Position numbers and translations under genes: made by a program
The notes under the pieces: model-generated
Databases searched by the model: none
What the model saw: only the letters and a program-made list of their open reading frames with translations
What the model was told of the DNA's origin: nothing
Part shown: positions 38,591-51,819 of the stretch, one piece after another
How the letters are laid out: each line of letters begins with the position of its first letter
Numbering within the stretch: the stretch's first letter is position 1
Source: Dastarcus helophoroides
Lineage: Eukaryota; Arthropoda; Insecta; Coleoptera; Bothrideridae
Assembly (NCBI GenBank): GCA_028583605.1
Contig: CM053334.1
Span: 19,487,118 to 19,551,117, forward strand
Direction: 5' to 3'
Length of the DNA stretch: 64,000 nt

Positions 38591-41500
38591 TTTGGATTTC
38601 ATATTTTCGATTTCAATTCTTCGATTTCGATTTTTCGACTTCGATTTCTTGATTCCGATTTTGCAATTATTTGATTTCGATTTTTCGATTTCGATTCTTC
38701 CACTTCGATATTTCGATTTCGATTTTTCGATTTCGTCTTTTCGATTTCGATTTTTCGATTTCGATTTTTCGATTTCGATTTTTCGATTTCGATTTTTCGA
38801 TTTCGATTTATCGATTTCTATTTTTCGATTTTGACTTTTCGATTTTTTTGATTTCGATTTTTGATTTCGATTTCGACTTCGATTTTTCGATTTCGATTTT
38901 TCGCTAGTGATTTTTCGATTTTGATTCTTCCATTTCGACTTTTCGGTTTAGATTTTTCTGTTTCGATTTTCGATTTCAAATTCGATTTTTCGAGTCCGAT
39001 TTTTCGATTTCGATTTTTCTATATCAAATTCGATTTTTCGAGTCCGATTTTTTGATTTTGATTTTTCGATTTCGACTTTTCGATGTCGATTTTTCAATTT
39101 CGATTTCGATTTTTCGATTTGGATTTTTCGATTTCGATTTATCGATTTCGATTTGTCGATTTCGACTTTTCGATTTCGCTTTTTTGATTTCGATTTTTCG
39201 ATTTCGATTTTTTGATTTCAATTTTTCCATTTCGATTTTTCGATTTCGATTATTCGATTTCGATATTTCGATTTCGACTTTTCGATTTTGATTTTTCGAT
39301 TTTTCGATTTCGATTTTACGATTTCGATTTTTGGATGTCGATTTTTCGATGTCGATTTCGATTTTTCGATCTCGATTTTTCGATTTCGACTTTTCGGTGT
39401 CGATTTTTCAATTTCGATTTTTCGATTTCGATCTTTCGATTTCGATCTTTCGATTTCGATCTTTCGATTTCGATCTTTCGATTTCGATCTTTCGATTTCG
39501 ATCTTTCGATTTCGATCTTTCGATTTCGATCTTTCGATTTCGATTTCATATTCAATTTTTCAGTTTAGATTTTTGTTTCGACTTTTCGGTTTAGATTTTT
39601 CTGTTTCGATTTCAAATTAGATTTTTCGAGTCTGACTTTGATTTTGATTTTTCTATATCAAATTCGATTTTTCGAGTCCGATTTTGATTTTGATTTTCGA
39701 TTTCGATTTCGATTCATTTCGATTTTCGATTTTCGATTTCGAATTTTTCGATTTCGACTTTTCGATTTCGAAATTTCGATTTCGATTTTTGGATTTTGAA
39801 TTTTTTGATTTCGACTTTTCGATTTCGATATTTCGATTTCGATTTTCGATTTCGATATTTCGTTTCGATTTTCGATTTCGATTTTCGATTTCGATTTTTC
39901 GATTTCGATTTTTCTCGATTTCGATTTCGATTTTTCGATTTCGATTTTTCGATTTCGATTTTCGATTTCGATTTTTCGATTTCGATTTTCGATTTCGATT
40001 TTCGATTTCGATTTTCGATTTCGATTTTCGATTCGATTTTTCGATTTCGATTTCGATTTTTCGATTCGATTTTTCGATTTCGATTTTTCGATTTCGATTT
40101 TTTCGATTTCGATTTTTCGATTTCGATTTTCGATTTCAATTTTCGATTTCGATTTTTCGATTTCGATTTTTCGATTTTGATTTTTCGATTTCGATTTTCG
40201 ATTTCGATTTTCGATTTCGATTTTTCGATTTCGAATTTCGATTTCAATTTTTCAGTTTAGATTTTTTCGATTTCGATTTTTCGATTTCAATTTCGTTTCA
40301 TTCGATTTTCGATTTCAATATTTTCATTTAGATTTTTCGATTTCGACTTTTCGATTTTGATTTTTCGATTTCAATTTTCGATTTCAATTCGATTTCGATT
40401 TTCGATTTATATTTCGATTTCGATTATTTTCGTTCGATTTCGATTTCGATTTTCGATTTCGATATTTCGATTTCGATTATTTCGATTTCGATATTCTTTC
40501 GATTTCGATTTCATTTCGATTTCGAATTTCGATTTTTCGATTTCGATTTCGATTTCGATTTTCGATTTCGATATTTCGATTTCGATTTTCATTCGATTTC
40601 GATTTTCGATTCGAATTTCGTTCGATTTTCGATTTTTTCGATTTCGATTCGTTTCGATTTCGATATTTCGATTTCGATTTTCGATTTCGATTATTCGATT
40701 TCGATTTTCGATTTCGATTTTCGATTTCGATATTTCGATTTCATATTGATTGATATTCCGATTTTCGATTTCGATTTTTCGATTTCGATATTTCGATTTC
40801 GAATTTCGATTCGAATTTCGATTTCGATTTCGATTGATTTTCGATTTCGATTATTCGATTTAGATTTCGATTTTTCGATTTCGATTTTCGATTTCGATAT
40901 TTCGATTTCGATATTTCGATTTCGATATTTCGATTTCGATATTTCGATTTCGATATTTCGATTTCGATATTTCGATTTCGATTTTTCAATTTTGATTTTT
41001 CGATTTCGATCTTTTGATTTCGATTTCAAATTCAATTTTTCAGTTTAGATTTTTGTTTCGACTTTTCGATTTAGATTTTTCTGTTTCGATTTCAAATTAG
41101 ATTTTTCGAGTCTTGACTTTTTGATTTTGATTTTTCGATATCAATTTTTCGATTTCAATTTTTGATTTCGAGTTTTCGATTTCGAAATTTTTGCTTTCGA
41201 CTTTTCGATTTCGATTTTTTGATTTCGATTTTCGATTTGATTTTCTGTTTCAATTTTCGATTTCAATTCTTTTGATTTTGATTTCAGATTTCGATTTTTC
41301 GTTTGAATTTTTCGATTTCGATTTTTCGATTTGATTTTCATTTCAATTTTTCGATTTGTCAGATTCGATTTTTCGATTTTGATTTTTCGATTTCGATATT
41401 TCGATTTCGATATTTCGATTTCGATTTTTCCATTTCGATTTTTCGATTTCGATTATTCGATTTCGATTTGTCGATTCCGATTTTTCGATTTCGATTTTTC

Positions 41501-42190
41501 GATTTCGATTTTTCGATTTCGATTTTCGATTTCGATTTTCGATTTCGATAATTTCGATTCGATTTTCGATTCGATTTTTGATTTCGATTTCGATTTCGAT
41601 TTTCGATTTCGAATTTTCGATTTGTTCATTTCAATTTCGATTTCGATTTCAAATTCGATTTTTCATTTCGAGATTTTTTGTTTCGATTTTTCGGGTTGTC
41701 GATTTTTCAAATTTTGATTTTTCGATTTCGATATTTGATTTCAAATTCAATTTTCAGTTTAGATTTTTTGTTTGACTTCGATTTAAAATTTTTCTGTTTC
41801 AATTTTTAATTCGATTTTTTTCGATTTCAAATTCAATTTTTCAGTTTAGGGTTTTTTGTTTCGACTTTCGGTTTAATTTTTTATTTCAATTTTTTGATTT
41901 CAAATTCGATTTTTCAAATTTTTAGGATTTTTTTTCGACTTTTCATTTGATTTTTTTGTTTCAATTTTCGATTTTTCGATTTTTTCGATTTCATTTTCAA
42001 TTTTTATTTGATTTTTTTCGATTTCGATTTTCGATCGATTTTTTTCGATTTCGATTTTTCGATTTCGATTTCGATTTTTCGATTTCAATTTCGATTTTTC
42101 GATTTCAATTTTAATTTTTCGATCTCGATATTTCGGTTTCAAATTCGATTTTTCGGTTTAGATTTTTCGATTTCGATTTTTCGAATTTGT
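38591..42190. repeat. 14-bp satellite, block 3, with 13-bp and variant subarrays
   Basis: About 3.6 kb. Local homogenised variants include TTTCGATTTCGATC (39424-39545, about nine copies with a C) and TTTCGATTTCGATA (about 40880-40985). Between about 39690 and 40900 the T5 run is often shortened to T3-T4 or lost, giving 9-13-bp periods. A longer duplicated segment ('TTCAGTTTAGATTTTTGTTTC') appears near 39558, 41040 and 41755. Open frames on both strands are by-products. Confidence 0.95.
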
Positions 42191-43100
42191 TTTCGAAAAT
42201 TCGATTCTGTTGACGGAATTGTGAACAAAATTGACGAAAGCTTCAACGTGTCGGAATTTAACAGTTACGGGAAATACTACTAATAATGTGGAAATTTTGA
42301 TTTTTGCTTTGTCAGAATTTTAAAAACAAAACTGCACAACTTTGAGTCTCAAAATGTTGTCGTCAATATTACGAAATTGCAACATTTTTATTTTGACGTT
42401 ATCTTGACATTTTAGAAAATCTACAACATTTTGATTCAGTTGGCGAAATTGTGAAATTAATGATGATGAGATGAGACTTCGTAATGTCCAATTTTATTTT
42501 AAGTCTAAATTTCCATGTTCTGCAATTCTGACAAAGCAAAAACTTTTGACTTTAAATAAAAAAGTTAGTTTTTTATTTATTGGTCAAAATCTCATCAAAA
42601 TTGTTTAGAGGGACCTTTGCAGATTTTTGAGAATGTAAAATTTTTAGTTTTTAAAATTAAATTTCGACTGTTTTTCCTCCTAATTCAAACAGGAAAATCC
42701 AAAATTTTGACTTTAAAAGATAAGACTTGGTAATGTCAAATTCCATTTGAAGTCTAGTCTCCAGTTTTGTTCATGTATTTATTAGAAAGCGAAAATCGAA
42801 ATTTCGACATTAAATATAAAATTTACCGTCTTCGCGTAACTGTCAAAATCTAATGTCATAATTTGGATTATTGTCTTTTAACACTTCAAGGTTAACATTT
42901 TGTTTGTTTTTTTGATCATTCAAACAACCAAATTCAAATTTTGACTACAATATCGTGATGTCAAATGTTAAACTTAAGTCAAAACTTCGACTGTCATCTT
43001 GCAATTCCAAGAAAGTAAAAATCGAAATTTTGACATCAAGGACAACATTTTGCGATTTTTCGTGATTGTAGAGTTGTGAAGCTTATTGTTAAAAGTTTAA
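42191..43100. repeat. Degenerate ~240-bp T-rich repeat, about 3 copies
   Basis: The words 'GTAATGTCAAATTCCATTTG' / 'GTGATGTCAAATGTTAAACT', 'AAGTCTAAATTTCCA' / 'AAGTCAAAACTTCGA' and 'AAAGCAAAAACTTTTGAC' / 'AAAGTAAAAATCGAAATTTT' recur near 42480, 42730 and 42955. A single relative lies at 34535-34655. No coding sequence. Confidence 0.65.
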
Positions 43101-44320
43101 CTATTCTTTTTTTTTGATAGAGAAATGGGTTTGGTATTTCGGTGGTTTTTTTTAGTCTTTAAAGTAAAATTTCATCACAAAAATTGCGGATTGATTAGCA
43201 ACATAACGATCAATAAGACGAAGATATATAATCCTATTTTTGGTTAAATGGCTTTGGGGTAATTTAAAAACATTTCTTTTCCCGAAGGCGAATTTAAAAA
43301 TCCAAGGAATCTCCCGGAGAAACCGGAGAACAACATGCAACAACAAGATAAGTGGATTACTCCAAATCCACAGCGTATTTTAGGAATGAAGCTACTTGGT
43401 CGTGTTCATAAGTATAAACGTCAGAATTCCATCTTCAGGGTATTCAGAGCGGAGAAAAGCTGCTCCTTAGAACGAAATCATAAAAATATCAATGTTAATT
43501 AGATTCTTACAGCTAAATTCCTCGGCGGATATATATTTAGTTCATTCGAGGCATCGAATGCGGTAAGAATTCGTAGAAGTTCTCCTTGCTCTTGTTGACT
43601 TTTGATATAGTATAGTTCTTGCCTTATTTATATGTTTTCAGTTGATATTAAGTTTCACAAAGCGAAAGACGCTGGAATGGAAAAAGAAATCCGACTGTTG
43701 CAAGGCGTGCTCCCAAGTCACTGCACTTTTATTTTTATCTCCCTTATTAGAATTTTCGAGCAATGAGACAGATGCGCTTCAGTCAACGAGCTTTTAATAG
43801 ACATTACTCGAATTTCTCTAATCCACGTTCCAGAAACAGAAGTTTATTGCTCGCCCGATTCAAATTCATTTCGACGTAATATTTGTGCTCGTATCATCAG
43901 AGTGTTAGGTAATTCCCCATCTAAATTCCGAGTGGCGCCCCCTACCGCCGTTAATGTCTTTATCTCGAGTGCATCCAAAAAAAGCAGGTGTATTAATTTA
44001 AAATTGTATTCCCCCGAAACGTCCTTATATCTAATAATTTTCTCCCTCGAATACTCCATAAAGGAAAGAATAAAATGCGTTTCTTTTGCTCGGAAAAGCG
44101 TAAGGAGTTCAAGTCACGTCTCTTTCCGACTCGAGAATAACAGTTTTTATGCCATCTCGCGCCCCCAACTTTTTATAAACTACACACTTCTCCCCACGGC
44201 TTCGGCTCTCTTATTTAATACAGTCGGCTCTGCAAAATTCACTTATTAAAAATAGAGAATCGGCTAATCTTTATATTGATACGTGAACGTAAAAAAATTG
44301 TACATTTTTTTAGTATTTAT
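43101..44320. other. Single-copy intronic DNA, no gene recognised
   Basis: Overlapping open frames at 43844-44059 (minus) and 43902-44249 (plus, 115 codons) lie in a slightly GC-richer patch. Neither shows a domain, a signal sequence or a usable splice pair. I leave both uncalled. Confidence 0.4.
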
Positions 44321-44960
44321 TATAAAATGGAAGAAATGAAACTTATATCATTGGAAAGGTCTGTCATGTATGCCATTTTTACAGCCTCTTTGGGGGGTTA
44401 CATAATGCAGAAAATTTAAGGAGCTGTCTCCTCTGAAGTCGGTGGACGATTGACGGCGACGGTAGTTCGAATTAGAAAATTCGCTTTGTTATATTTGAGA
44501 ATTTTATAGAGCAAATCATCTGGACGAGATAGAAAACCGCGTTCGAATTCTTACGATTCGAAATTAACCTGAACATATTTTGACTTGCACAGCGCGCTAA
44601 CTGTTCGATAAAGCGTTAAAAAAATCTCCCAATCAAAGAACTTTCACAGCATTCCAGGTGGGTTAAAAACTGCCGAAAATTTAAGGAGCTATCTCCTCTG
44701 AATCGGGGGACGGTTGACGAGGACGGTAGATCGAAGTAGAACGTTCGTTTTCTTCTGACGCAATTCTGACGCCTTCGTTCGAATTCTTACAACTCGATCG
44801 TTCGAATTCTTACAACCAAACATTCTTACCCAAACATTTTTTACTTGCGCGAGGCGCTAACTGTTCGATAAAATGTAAAAAAATTGAACCTGGTGGTTTA
44901 CGTAATTTCGAAAGTTTAAGGAGCTATCGCCACAAATTAAATTTCGTTATTTTACACTTT
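44321..44960. repeat. ~235-265-bp direct repeat, 2-3 copies
   Basis: 'AATTTAAGGAGCTGTCTCCT' occurs at 44413, with matches at 44678 and 44912. Each is preceded by a GGTTA-type lead, and the first two are followed by 'CGATTGACGGCGACGGTAG' / 'CGGTTGACGAGGACGGTAG' and 'GCGCTAACTGTTCGATAAA'. Spacing is 265 and 234 bp. The third copy is truncated. AGGAGCTGTCTCCT is a near-palindrome. Confidence 0.75.
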
Positions 44961-45410
44961 ACAATTGGTCGACTGCAGTCGAAACCAATCATACTAAATC
45001 GCCTGATTTCGAATAATAAACGCACTTCGTTCTAGTGCGCTGCAAATATGCCCGTTATGAATGGGTGCGTTCATAAAACGGGGGGTAATAAATTATAGGG
45101 TAAAATTATAAATGCCGCACTTGCTGCAAATCTATTTGAAGTGTCGAACGCAGAGGAAATAAATAATAGCTTTGTGTATATTAATCTGTTACAACATAAC
45201 ACAAATGCCCTAGTTCCAGCTTATGATCTCATAAAACAAATATGGCTCGGTGCATTATTAATAGATTTATTTAGGGAAGTACATCGCCCGACTTTTTTTC
45301 CCCAATTATGCATACATTGTCCGCTACGAATGGGCTTTCTGACGTCGGGTACATACAAAAGAAACGCAACTTTAAACTGTTCATGATGCTAATTCGAAAT
45401 TGTTTCAATT
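44961..45410. other. Single-copy intronic DNA, no gene recognised
   Basis: AT-rich sequence between the direct repeats and 14-bp block 4. A plus-strand open frame at 45141-45386 has no domain or splice context. Confidence 0.45.
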
Positions 45411-48400
45411 TTTTTCCAGTTTTTCGATTTCGATTTTTTGATTTCTACGTTTCGATCTCGATTTTTGATTTCGAGTTTTCAATTTCGATTTTTCGATGTC
45501 GATTTTTCGACTTCGATTTTCCATTTCAATTTTTCCATTTCGATTTTTTTCATTTCGATTTTTCGATTTCGATTTTTCGATTTCGATTATCCAATTTCGA
45601 TTTTTCGATTTCGATTTCGATATTTCGATTTCGATTTTTGGATTTAGATTTTTGGATTTCGATTTTTCGATTTCCATTTTTCGTTTTCGATTTTTTATTT
45701 CGAGTTCTGTTTTTCGATTTCGAGTTCGATATTTCCATTTCGATTTCGATATTTCGATTTCGATTTTTGGATTTAGATTTTTGGATTTCGATTTTTCGAT
45801 TTCCATTTTTCGATTTTTTATTTTGAGTTCTGTTTTTCAATTTCGAGTTCGATATTTCCATTTCGAGTTCGATTTTGAGTTCGATATTTCGATGCATCGA
45901 TTTAGATTTTTCCATTTTGAATTTTCGATTTCGATTTTTTGATTTCGATTATTCGTTTCCGATTTTTCGATTTCGATTTTTCAATTTCGATTTTTCGATT
46001 TCGATTTTTCGATTTCGATTTTTCAATTTCGATTTTTTAATTTCGATTTTTCGGTTTCGATATTTCGATTTCCATTTCGATTTTTCGATTTCGATTTTTT
46101 GATTTCTACGTTTCGATCTCGATTTTTCGATTTCGAGTTTTCAATTTCGATTTTTCGATGTCGATTTTTCGACTTCGATTCTCCATTTCGATTTTTCCGT
46201 TTCAATTTTTTTCGTTTCGATTTCGATTATTCGATTTCGATTTTTCGATTTCGATATTTCGATTTCGATTTTTGGATTTCGATTTTTCGATTTCCATTTT
46301 TCGTTTTCGATTTTTTATTTCGAGTTCTGTTTTTCGATTTCGAGATCGATATTTCCATTTCGAGTTCGACATTTCGATTTTGAGTTCGATATTTCGATAC
46401 ATCGATTTAGGTTTTTCCATTTTGAATTTTCGATTTCGAATTTTTAATTTTGATTTTTCGATTTCGATTTTTCGTTTTCGATTTTGATTTTTCGATTTAG
46501 ATTTTTGGATTTCGATTTTTCGATTTCAATTTTTCGATTTCCATTTTTCTATTTTTCGATTTGATTTTTGATTTCGAGTTCGATTTTTCCATTTCGAGTT
46601 TAATATTTCCATTTCAAGTTCGATATTTCGATTTTGAGTTCGATATTTCGATTTTGAGTTCGATATTTCGATACATCGATTTCGATTTTTCCATTTTGAA
46701 ATTTCGATTTCGATTTTTCGATTTCGATTTTTCGATTTCGATTTTTGGATTTCAATTTTTGGATTTCGATTTTTTGATTTCCATTTTTCGATTTTTCGAT
46801 TTTTGATTTCGAGTTCGATTTTTCCATTTCGAGTTCGATATTTCCATTTCGAGTTCGATATTTCGATTTTGAGTTCGATATTTCGATACATCGATTTCGA
46901 TTTTTCGATTTCGATTTTTGGATTTAGATTTTTGGATTTCGATTTTTCGATTTCCATTTTTCGATTTCGATTTTTGATTTCGAGTTCGATTTTTCCATTT
47001 CGAGTTCGATATTTTCATTTCGAGTTCGATATTTCGATTTTGAGTTCGATATTTCGATACATCGATTTCGATTTTTCCATTTTAAATTTTCGATTTCGAT
47101 TTTTTGATTTTGTTTTTTTTTTCGATTTTTTAATTCCAATTTTTCGATTTCGATTATTTGATTTCGAATTTTTGATTTTTCTGTTTCAATTTTTCGATTT
47201 CAACTTTTCCATTTTGAATTTTCGATTTTTTGATCTGGAATTTTCCATTTTTCATTTTCGATATTTCGATTTTGACTTCCGTTTTTCGTATTCGAATATT
47301 CGATTTTTCAGTTTCGATTTTTCGACTTTGATTTTTCTATTTCAATTTTTTTGATTTCGATTTTAATCTTTCGATGTCGACTTTTCGATTTCGATTTTTC
47401 GATTTCGATTATTTGATGTCGAATTTTCGACTTCTCCATATTTCGATTTTTCTATTTAAATTTTTCGCTTTTAATTTTTCAGTCTGCATATTTCGATTTT
47501 GATTTTTCTGTTTCGAATTTTCGATTTCGACTTTTCGATTTGTATTTTTCCATTTTGAGTTGGCGATTTCGATTTTTTAATTTCGTTTTTTCGAGTTTTC
47601 AATTACAATTTTTCGATGCGGATTATTTGATTTCGAATTTTTATTTTGACTTTTCGATTTCGCCTTTTCTATTTTTCTATTTCAATAATTTGATTTCCAT
47701 TATTTGATTTTTCAATTTCGATTTTTTGACTTCAATTTTTTTATTTTAATTTTTCGATTTCGATTTTTTGATTTCGATTTTTCCATCTCGATTTGTCGAC
47801 TTTGATTTTTAGATTTTTCCATCTCCATTTTTCGATTTTGATTTTTCGATTTCGATTTTTTTATTTCGATTTTTTGATTTCGATTTTTCGATTTCAGTTT
47901 TTCTATTTCGATTTCAATTTTTCGATTTCAGTTTTTCTATTTCGATTTCGATTTTTCGATTTCAATATTTCGATTTTAATATTTCGATTTCGAGTTCGAT
48001 ATTTCGATACATCGATTTCGATTTCATTATTACGATTCCGATTTTTCGGTTCCAATTTTTCGATTTTCGTTCTTTCATTTCGATGATTGGATTTCGAGTT
48101 TTCGATTTCGATTATTCGATCTCGATTTTTCGATTTCGATTTTTTGATTTCGAGTTTTCGTTTTCGAGTTTTCGTTTTCGAGTTTTCGATTTCGATTTTT
48201 CGATTTCGATTTTTCGATTTCGATTTTTCGATTGCGATTTTTAAATTTCGATTTTTCGATTTCGATTTTTCCATTTCCATTTTCAGATTTTTCCATTTCC
48301 ATTTAGATTTTTCGATTTCGATTTTTCGATTTCGATATTTCGATTTCGATACATCGATTTCGACTTCAATTTTTCGATTTCGATTTTTCGATTTCGATTT

Positions 48401-50395
48401 TTTGATTTCGAATTTTCGATTTCGATTTTTCGATTTCGATTTATTGATTTCGATTTTTCGATTTCGATTTTTAAATTTCGATTTTTCGATTTCGATTTTT
48501 CCATTTCCATTTTAAGATTTTTCCATTTCCATCTAGATTTTTCGATTTCGATTTTTCGATTTCGATATTTCGATTTCGATACATCGATTTCGATTTCAAT
48601 TTTTCGATTTCGATTTTTCGATTTCGATTTTTTGATTTCGAATTTTCGATTTCGATTTTTCGATTTCGATTTATTGATTTCGATTTTTCGATTTCGATTT
48701 TTCGATTTCAGTTTTTCTATTTCGATTTCGATTTTTCGATTTCGATTTAGATTTTTCGATTTCAATATTTCGATTTCGAGTTCGATATTTCGATACATCG
48801 ATTTCGATTTCATTATTTCGATTCAGATTTTTCGGTTCCAATTTTTCGATTTCCATTCTTCCATTTCGATTATTGGATTTCGAGTTTTCGATTTTGATTA
48901 TTCGACCTCGATTTTTCGATTTCGATTTTTCGATTTCGATTTTTCGATTTCGATTTTTCGATTTCGATTTTTCGATTTCGATTTTTCGATTTTTCGTTTT
49001 CGATTTTTCGATTTCCATTTTTCGATTTCGATTTCGATTTACATTTTTCGATTTCGATATTTCGATTTAGATTTTTTGATTTTTTCCATTTCGATTTTTC
49101 CATTTCGATTTCGATATTTCGATTTCAATTTTTCGATTTCGATTTTTCCATTTCGATTCTTCCATTTTAATTTTTCGATTTCGATTTTTCGATTTCGATT
49201 TTTCGATTTCGATTTTTCGATTTCGATTTTTCGATTTCGATTTTTCGATTTCGATTTTTCGATTTCGATTTTTCGATTTCGATTTTTCGATTTCGATTTT
49301 TCGATTTCGATTTTTCGATTTCGATTTTTCGATTTCGATTTGATTTTCGCTTTCGATTTTTCGATTTCGATTTTTCGATTTCCATTTTTCGATTTTTCGA
49401 TTTCGATTTCGATTTACATTTTTCGATTTCGATATTTCGATTTAGATTTTTTGATTTTTTCCATTTCGATTTTTCCATTTCGATTTCGATATTTCGATTT
49501 CAAGTTTTCGATTTCGATTTTTCCATTTCGATTCTTCCATTTTAATTTTTCGATTTCGATTTTTCGATTTCGATTTTTCGATTTCGATTTTTCGATTTCG
49601 ATTTTTCGATTTCGATTTTTCGATTTCGATTTTTCGATTTCGATTTTTCGATTTCGATTTTTCGATTTCGATTTTTCGATTTCGATTTTTCGATTTCGAT
49701 TTTTCGATTTCGATTTTTCGATTTCGAGTTCGATATTTCGATTTCAAGTTCGATATTTTAATACAGCGATTTCATTTCAATTTTTCGATTTCGATTTTTC
49801 TATTTCGATTTTACTATTTCGATTCTTTCATTTTGATTATTCGATTTCGAGTTTTCGATTTCGATTATTCCATCTCGATTTCGATTTCAGCTTAGACTTT
49901 TCGATTTGGATTTTTTGATATCGATTTTTCGATTTCGATTATTCCATTTCAATTTTTCGATTTTGATCTTTCGATTTCGATTTTTTCATTTCGATTTTTC
50001 CATTTCAATTTTTCGATTTCGATTTTTTAAGTTTTCCATTTGGATTTTTTCATTTCGATTTTTCGATTTCGATATTTTGATTTTAATTTTTCGATTTCGG
50101 TTCTTCCATTTCAATTTTTCGATTTTGATCTTTCGATTTCGATTTTTCCACTTCGATTTTTCCATTTTGTTTTTCCGATTTCGATCATTCGCTTTCGATT
50201 TTTCGATTTCCATTATTCGATCTCGAATTTTAGATTTCGAATTTACAATTTTGATTTAGACTTTTTGATTTCGATTTTTCGATTTCGATTTTTTGATTTC
50301 GATGTTTCGATCTCGATTTTTCGATGTCAATTATGCGATTTCGATTTTTCGACTTCGATTTTTCGATTTCGATTTTTTTATTTCGTCTTTTGGAC
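45411..50395. repeat. 14-bp satellite, block 4 (largest), with higher-order repeats
   Basis: About 5 kb. Perfect 14-mer runs of about a dozen copies occur at 49172-49340 and 49547-49728. Longer units are superimposed: 'GAGTTCGATATTTCGATACA' modules at 45.85-47.07 kb, a ~230-bp unit (AGATTTTTCCATTTCCAT at 48285 and 48515), and a ~375-bp unit (TTTACATTTTTCGATTTCGA at 49038 and 49413). The 428-codon open frame at 48632-49918 is a repeat by-product. Confidence 0.96.
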
Positions 50396-51668
50396 TGTTT
50401 CAAATTTATCTCGAGACTATAATAAATCTGGAGTTTCTGCAGTAAATCTGGAGATCGTTTAATAAATCTGGAGTTGCCTCATAAATCTAGAAATGCGTTT
50501 TAAAACAAATAGAACGCGAAAACTATTTAAATTAATTCGCGACTTTTCCACTAATTCTTGGGCTTTTTACTAAGTTTCAAACTTTTTCAATAAATGTGGA
50601 ATATTTCTGAACTTTTCCTAATAAATTTTAATATTATTTGACGTAAGATTTCTTTAGGGGCGCGATGAATGACTTTTGATAGAGGGAAAACTCGTGGTTT
50701 CGCATCACCACCACGCTAATTCTTGTTACCAACGTTAACAGTATTACGTAAATGTGAATGAGACACGTTCCCACAATATCACAGAGTCAACAAACAAAGA
50801 CAAGAAAACTAGAAATAATAACTTTGATTTTTAAATTATGAAATTTTTATTTTTGATAATAAAATTAATTGGAAAATTTAAAAAAAAGACAGTGTTTTCA
50901 CTTTTGTCGGCAGTCCCCATAATTTGCCTAATTTTTTTTAACAATATCTAAGCGGTAAATTTACCCGCTATTCAAAATCGTTCAACGCGCCTGTTTTCAC
51001 TTTAAAAAAGTTGCGTTTTCAAAAGCTGTCGCCTCAATTTTCCATCATTCGCCTATCGTTTTTCCATCTCTATTATCAGACTAGTTCATTTTCCGAACTC
51101 CCCCCAAAAAACATAATAAATCTCTGTACAAAACGACCACCTATTATGGCCGCCATTGTCCAGCAAAACGCGAGTCTATTAAACCACATCGCCGGCTTAT
51201 CCCTTTCGCGATACATCCCGGCCGGCCGCGATCTATTGAATGGGGCCCTCGAAAACAAAACGAAATCGACGCCAGACAATGGCGTCCCTTCTAACGTCCG
51301 CTGCCCTCTACGATAGTGACACGTCCCATTCGTTATTTCGATCCGCGGAAATATCGTCGGAAAAATGGCGAGGATTAAGACCCACCCGACCCCCTCGTCA
51401 CCGACCGGACTGAACGTCCTTTCGGCCGAGAAAAAATAACACGGGAAACTTTAATGTGTATTTATTATTTTCGCTTTGGAGTGCATCCGAGCCTTTTGTT
51501 TGAACTGGAATTTTAAAAATGTTTTATGTCGAGATTAATAGAGGGGGATTTCGTGTAATCCGGCGTGTATTTATCATTTTGAAGTGCATGAATTTCGAGG
51601 CTTAATTCTTCGTGAATTATGGCGGGAAACGCTCGCGTTTTCCGCGCCAAAGTAAGACCGCATCTCAC
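50396..51668. other. Single-copy DNA with a GC-rich island
   Basis: 50420-50495 has three or four copies of 'AATAAATCTGGAG'. A dispersed repeat lies at 50893-50950. From about 51120 to 51420 the sequence becomes CpG-rich, with GGCCGCCATTG and CCGGCCGGCCGCG. A plus-strand frame from ATG 51146 (56 codons) and a minus-strand frame at 51076-51279 overlap there. Neither has a recognisable domain. It may be a regulatory island near the 51.8-51.9-kb start region. Confidence 0.45.
50893..50950. repeat. Dispersed ~57-bp repeat, copy 2
   Basis: Partner of 18774-18830, same orientation, about 80% identical by eye. Confidence 0.7.
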
Positions 51669-51819
51669 CTAGGATTGTCATGTTCACGTATCTGGAGGGA
51701 TATGGATTCATTTGTAACTGAAATTCCATCATATTACTCTTGGATGTGGTCATGGATGCAGCCAAGTAATTTTTATTGATAAAATCTCCCACGAAGGCAA
51801 ACAAGAGCAATGAACGCAT
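51669..51819 (-). CDS. Candidate first (or internal) exon, minus strand, unknown product
   Basis: The minus-strand frame from ATG 51819 runs 50 codons into a strong donor (ATCCTAG then GTGAGATG) with one base left over. The peptide starts MRSLLLFAFVGDFINKNYL (hydrophobic, possibly a signal or anchor) and contains MMEFQLQMNPYPSRYVNM. An acceptor-like TTTAACAG lies 12 bases before the ATG with no stop between, so it could also be an internal exon. The leftover G plus AA of the 29281-29404 exon would give Glu, so it may be an alternative first exon of the RPE-spondin-like gene. A phase match has a one-in-three chance, and the expected Cys-rich domains are absent. No family recognised. Confidence 0.35.

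Noticed and set aside
43902..44249. 115-codon plus-strand frame, overlapped by a minus-strand frame
   Set aside because: Neither frame has domain features or splice context. Overlap on opposite strands suggests a chance GC-richer patch.
51146..51316. Short plus-strand frame in the CpG-rich island
   Set aside because: 56 codons from the first internal ATG, no family, and an overlapping antisense frame. The island is more simply regulatory.
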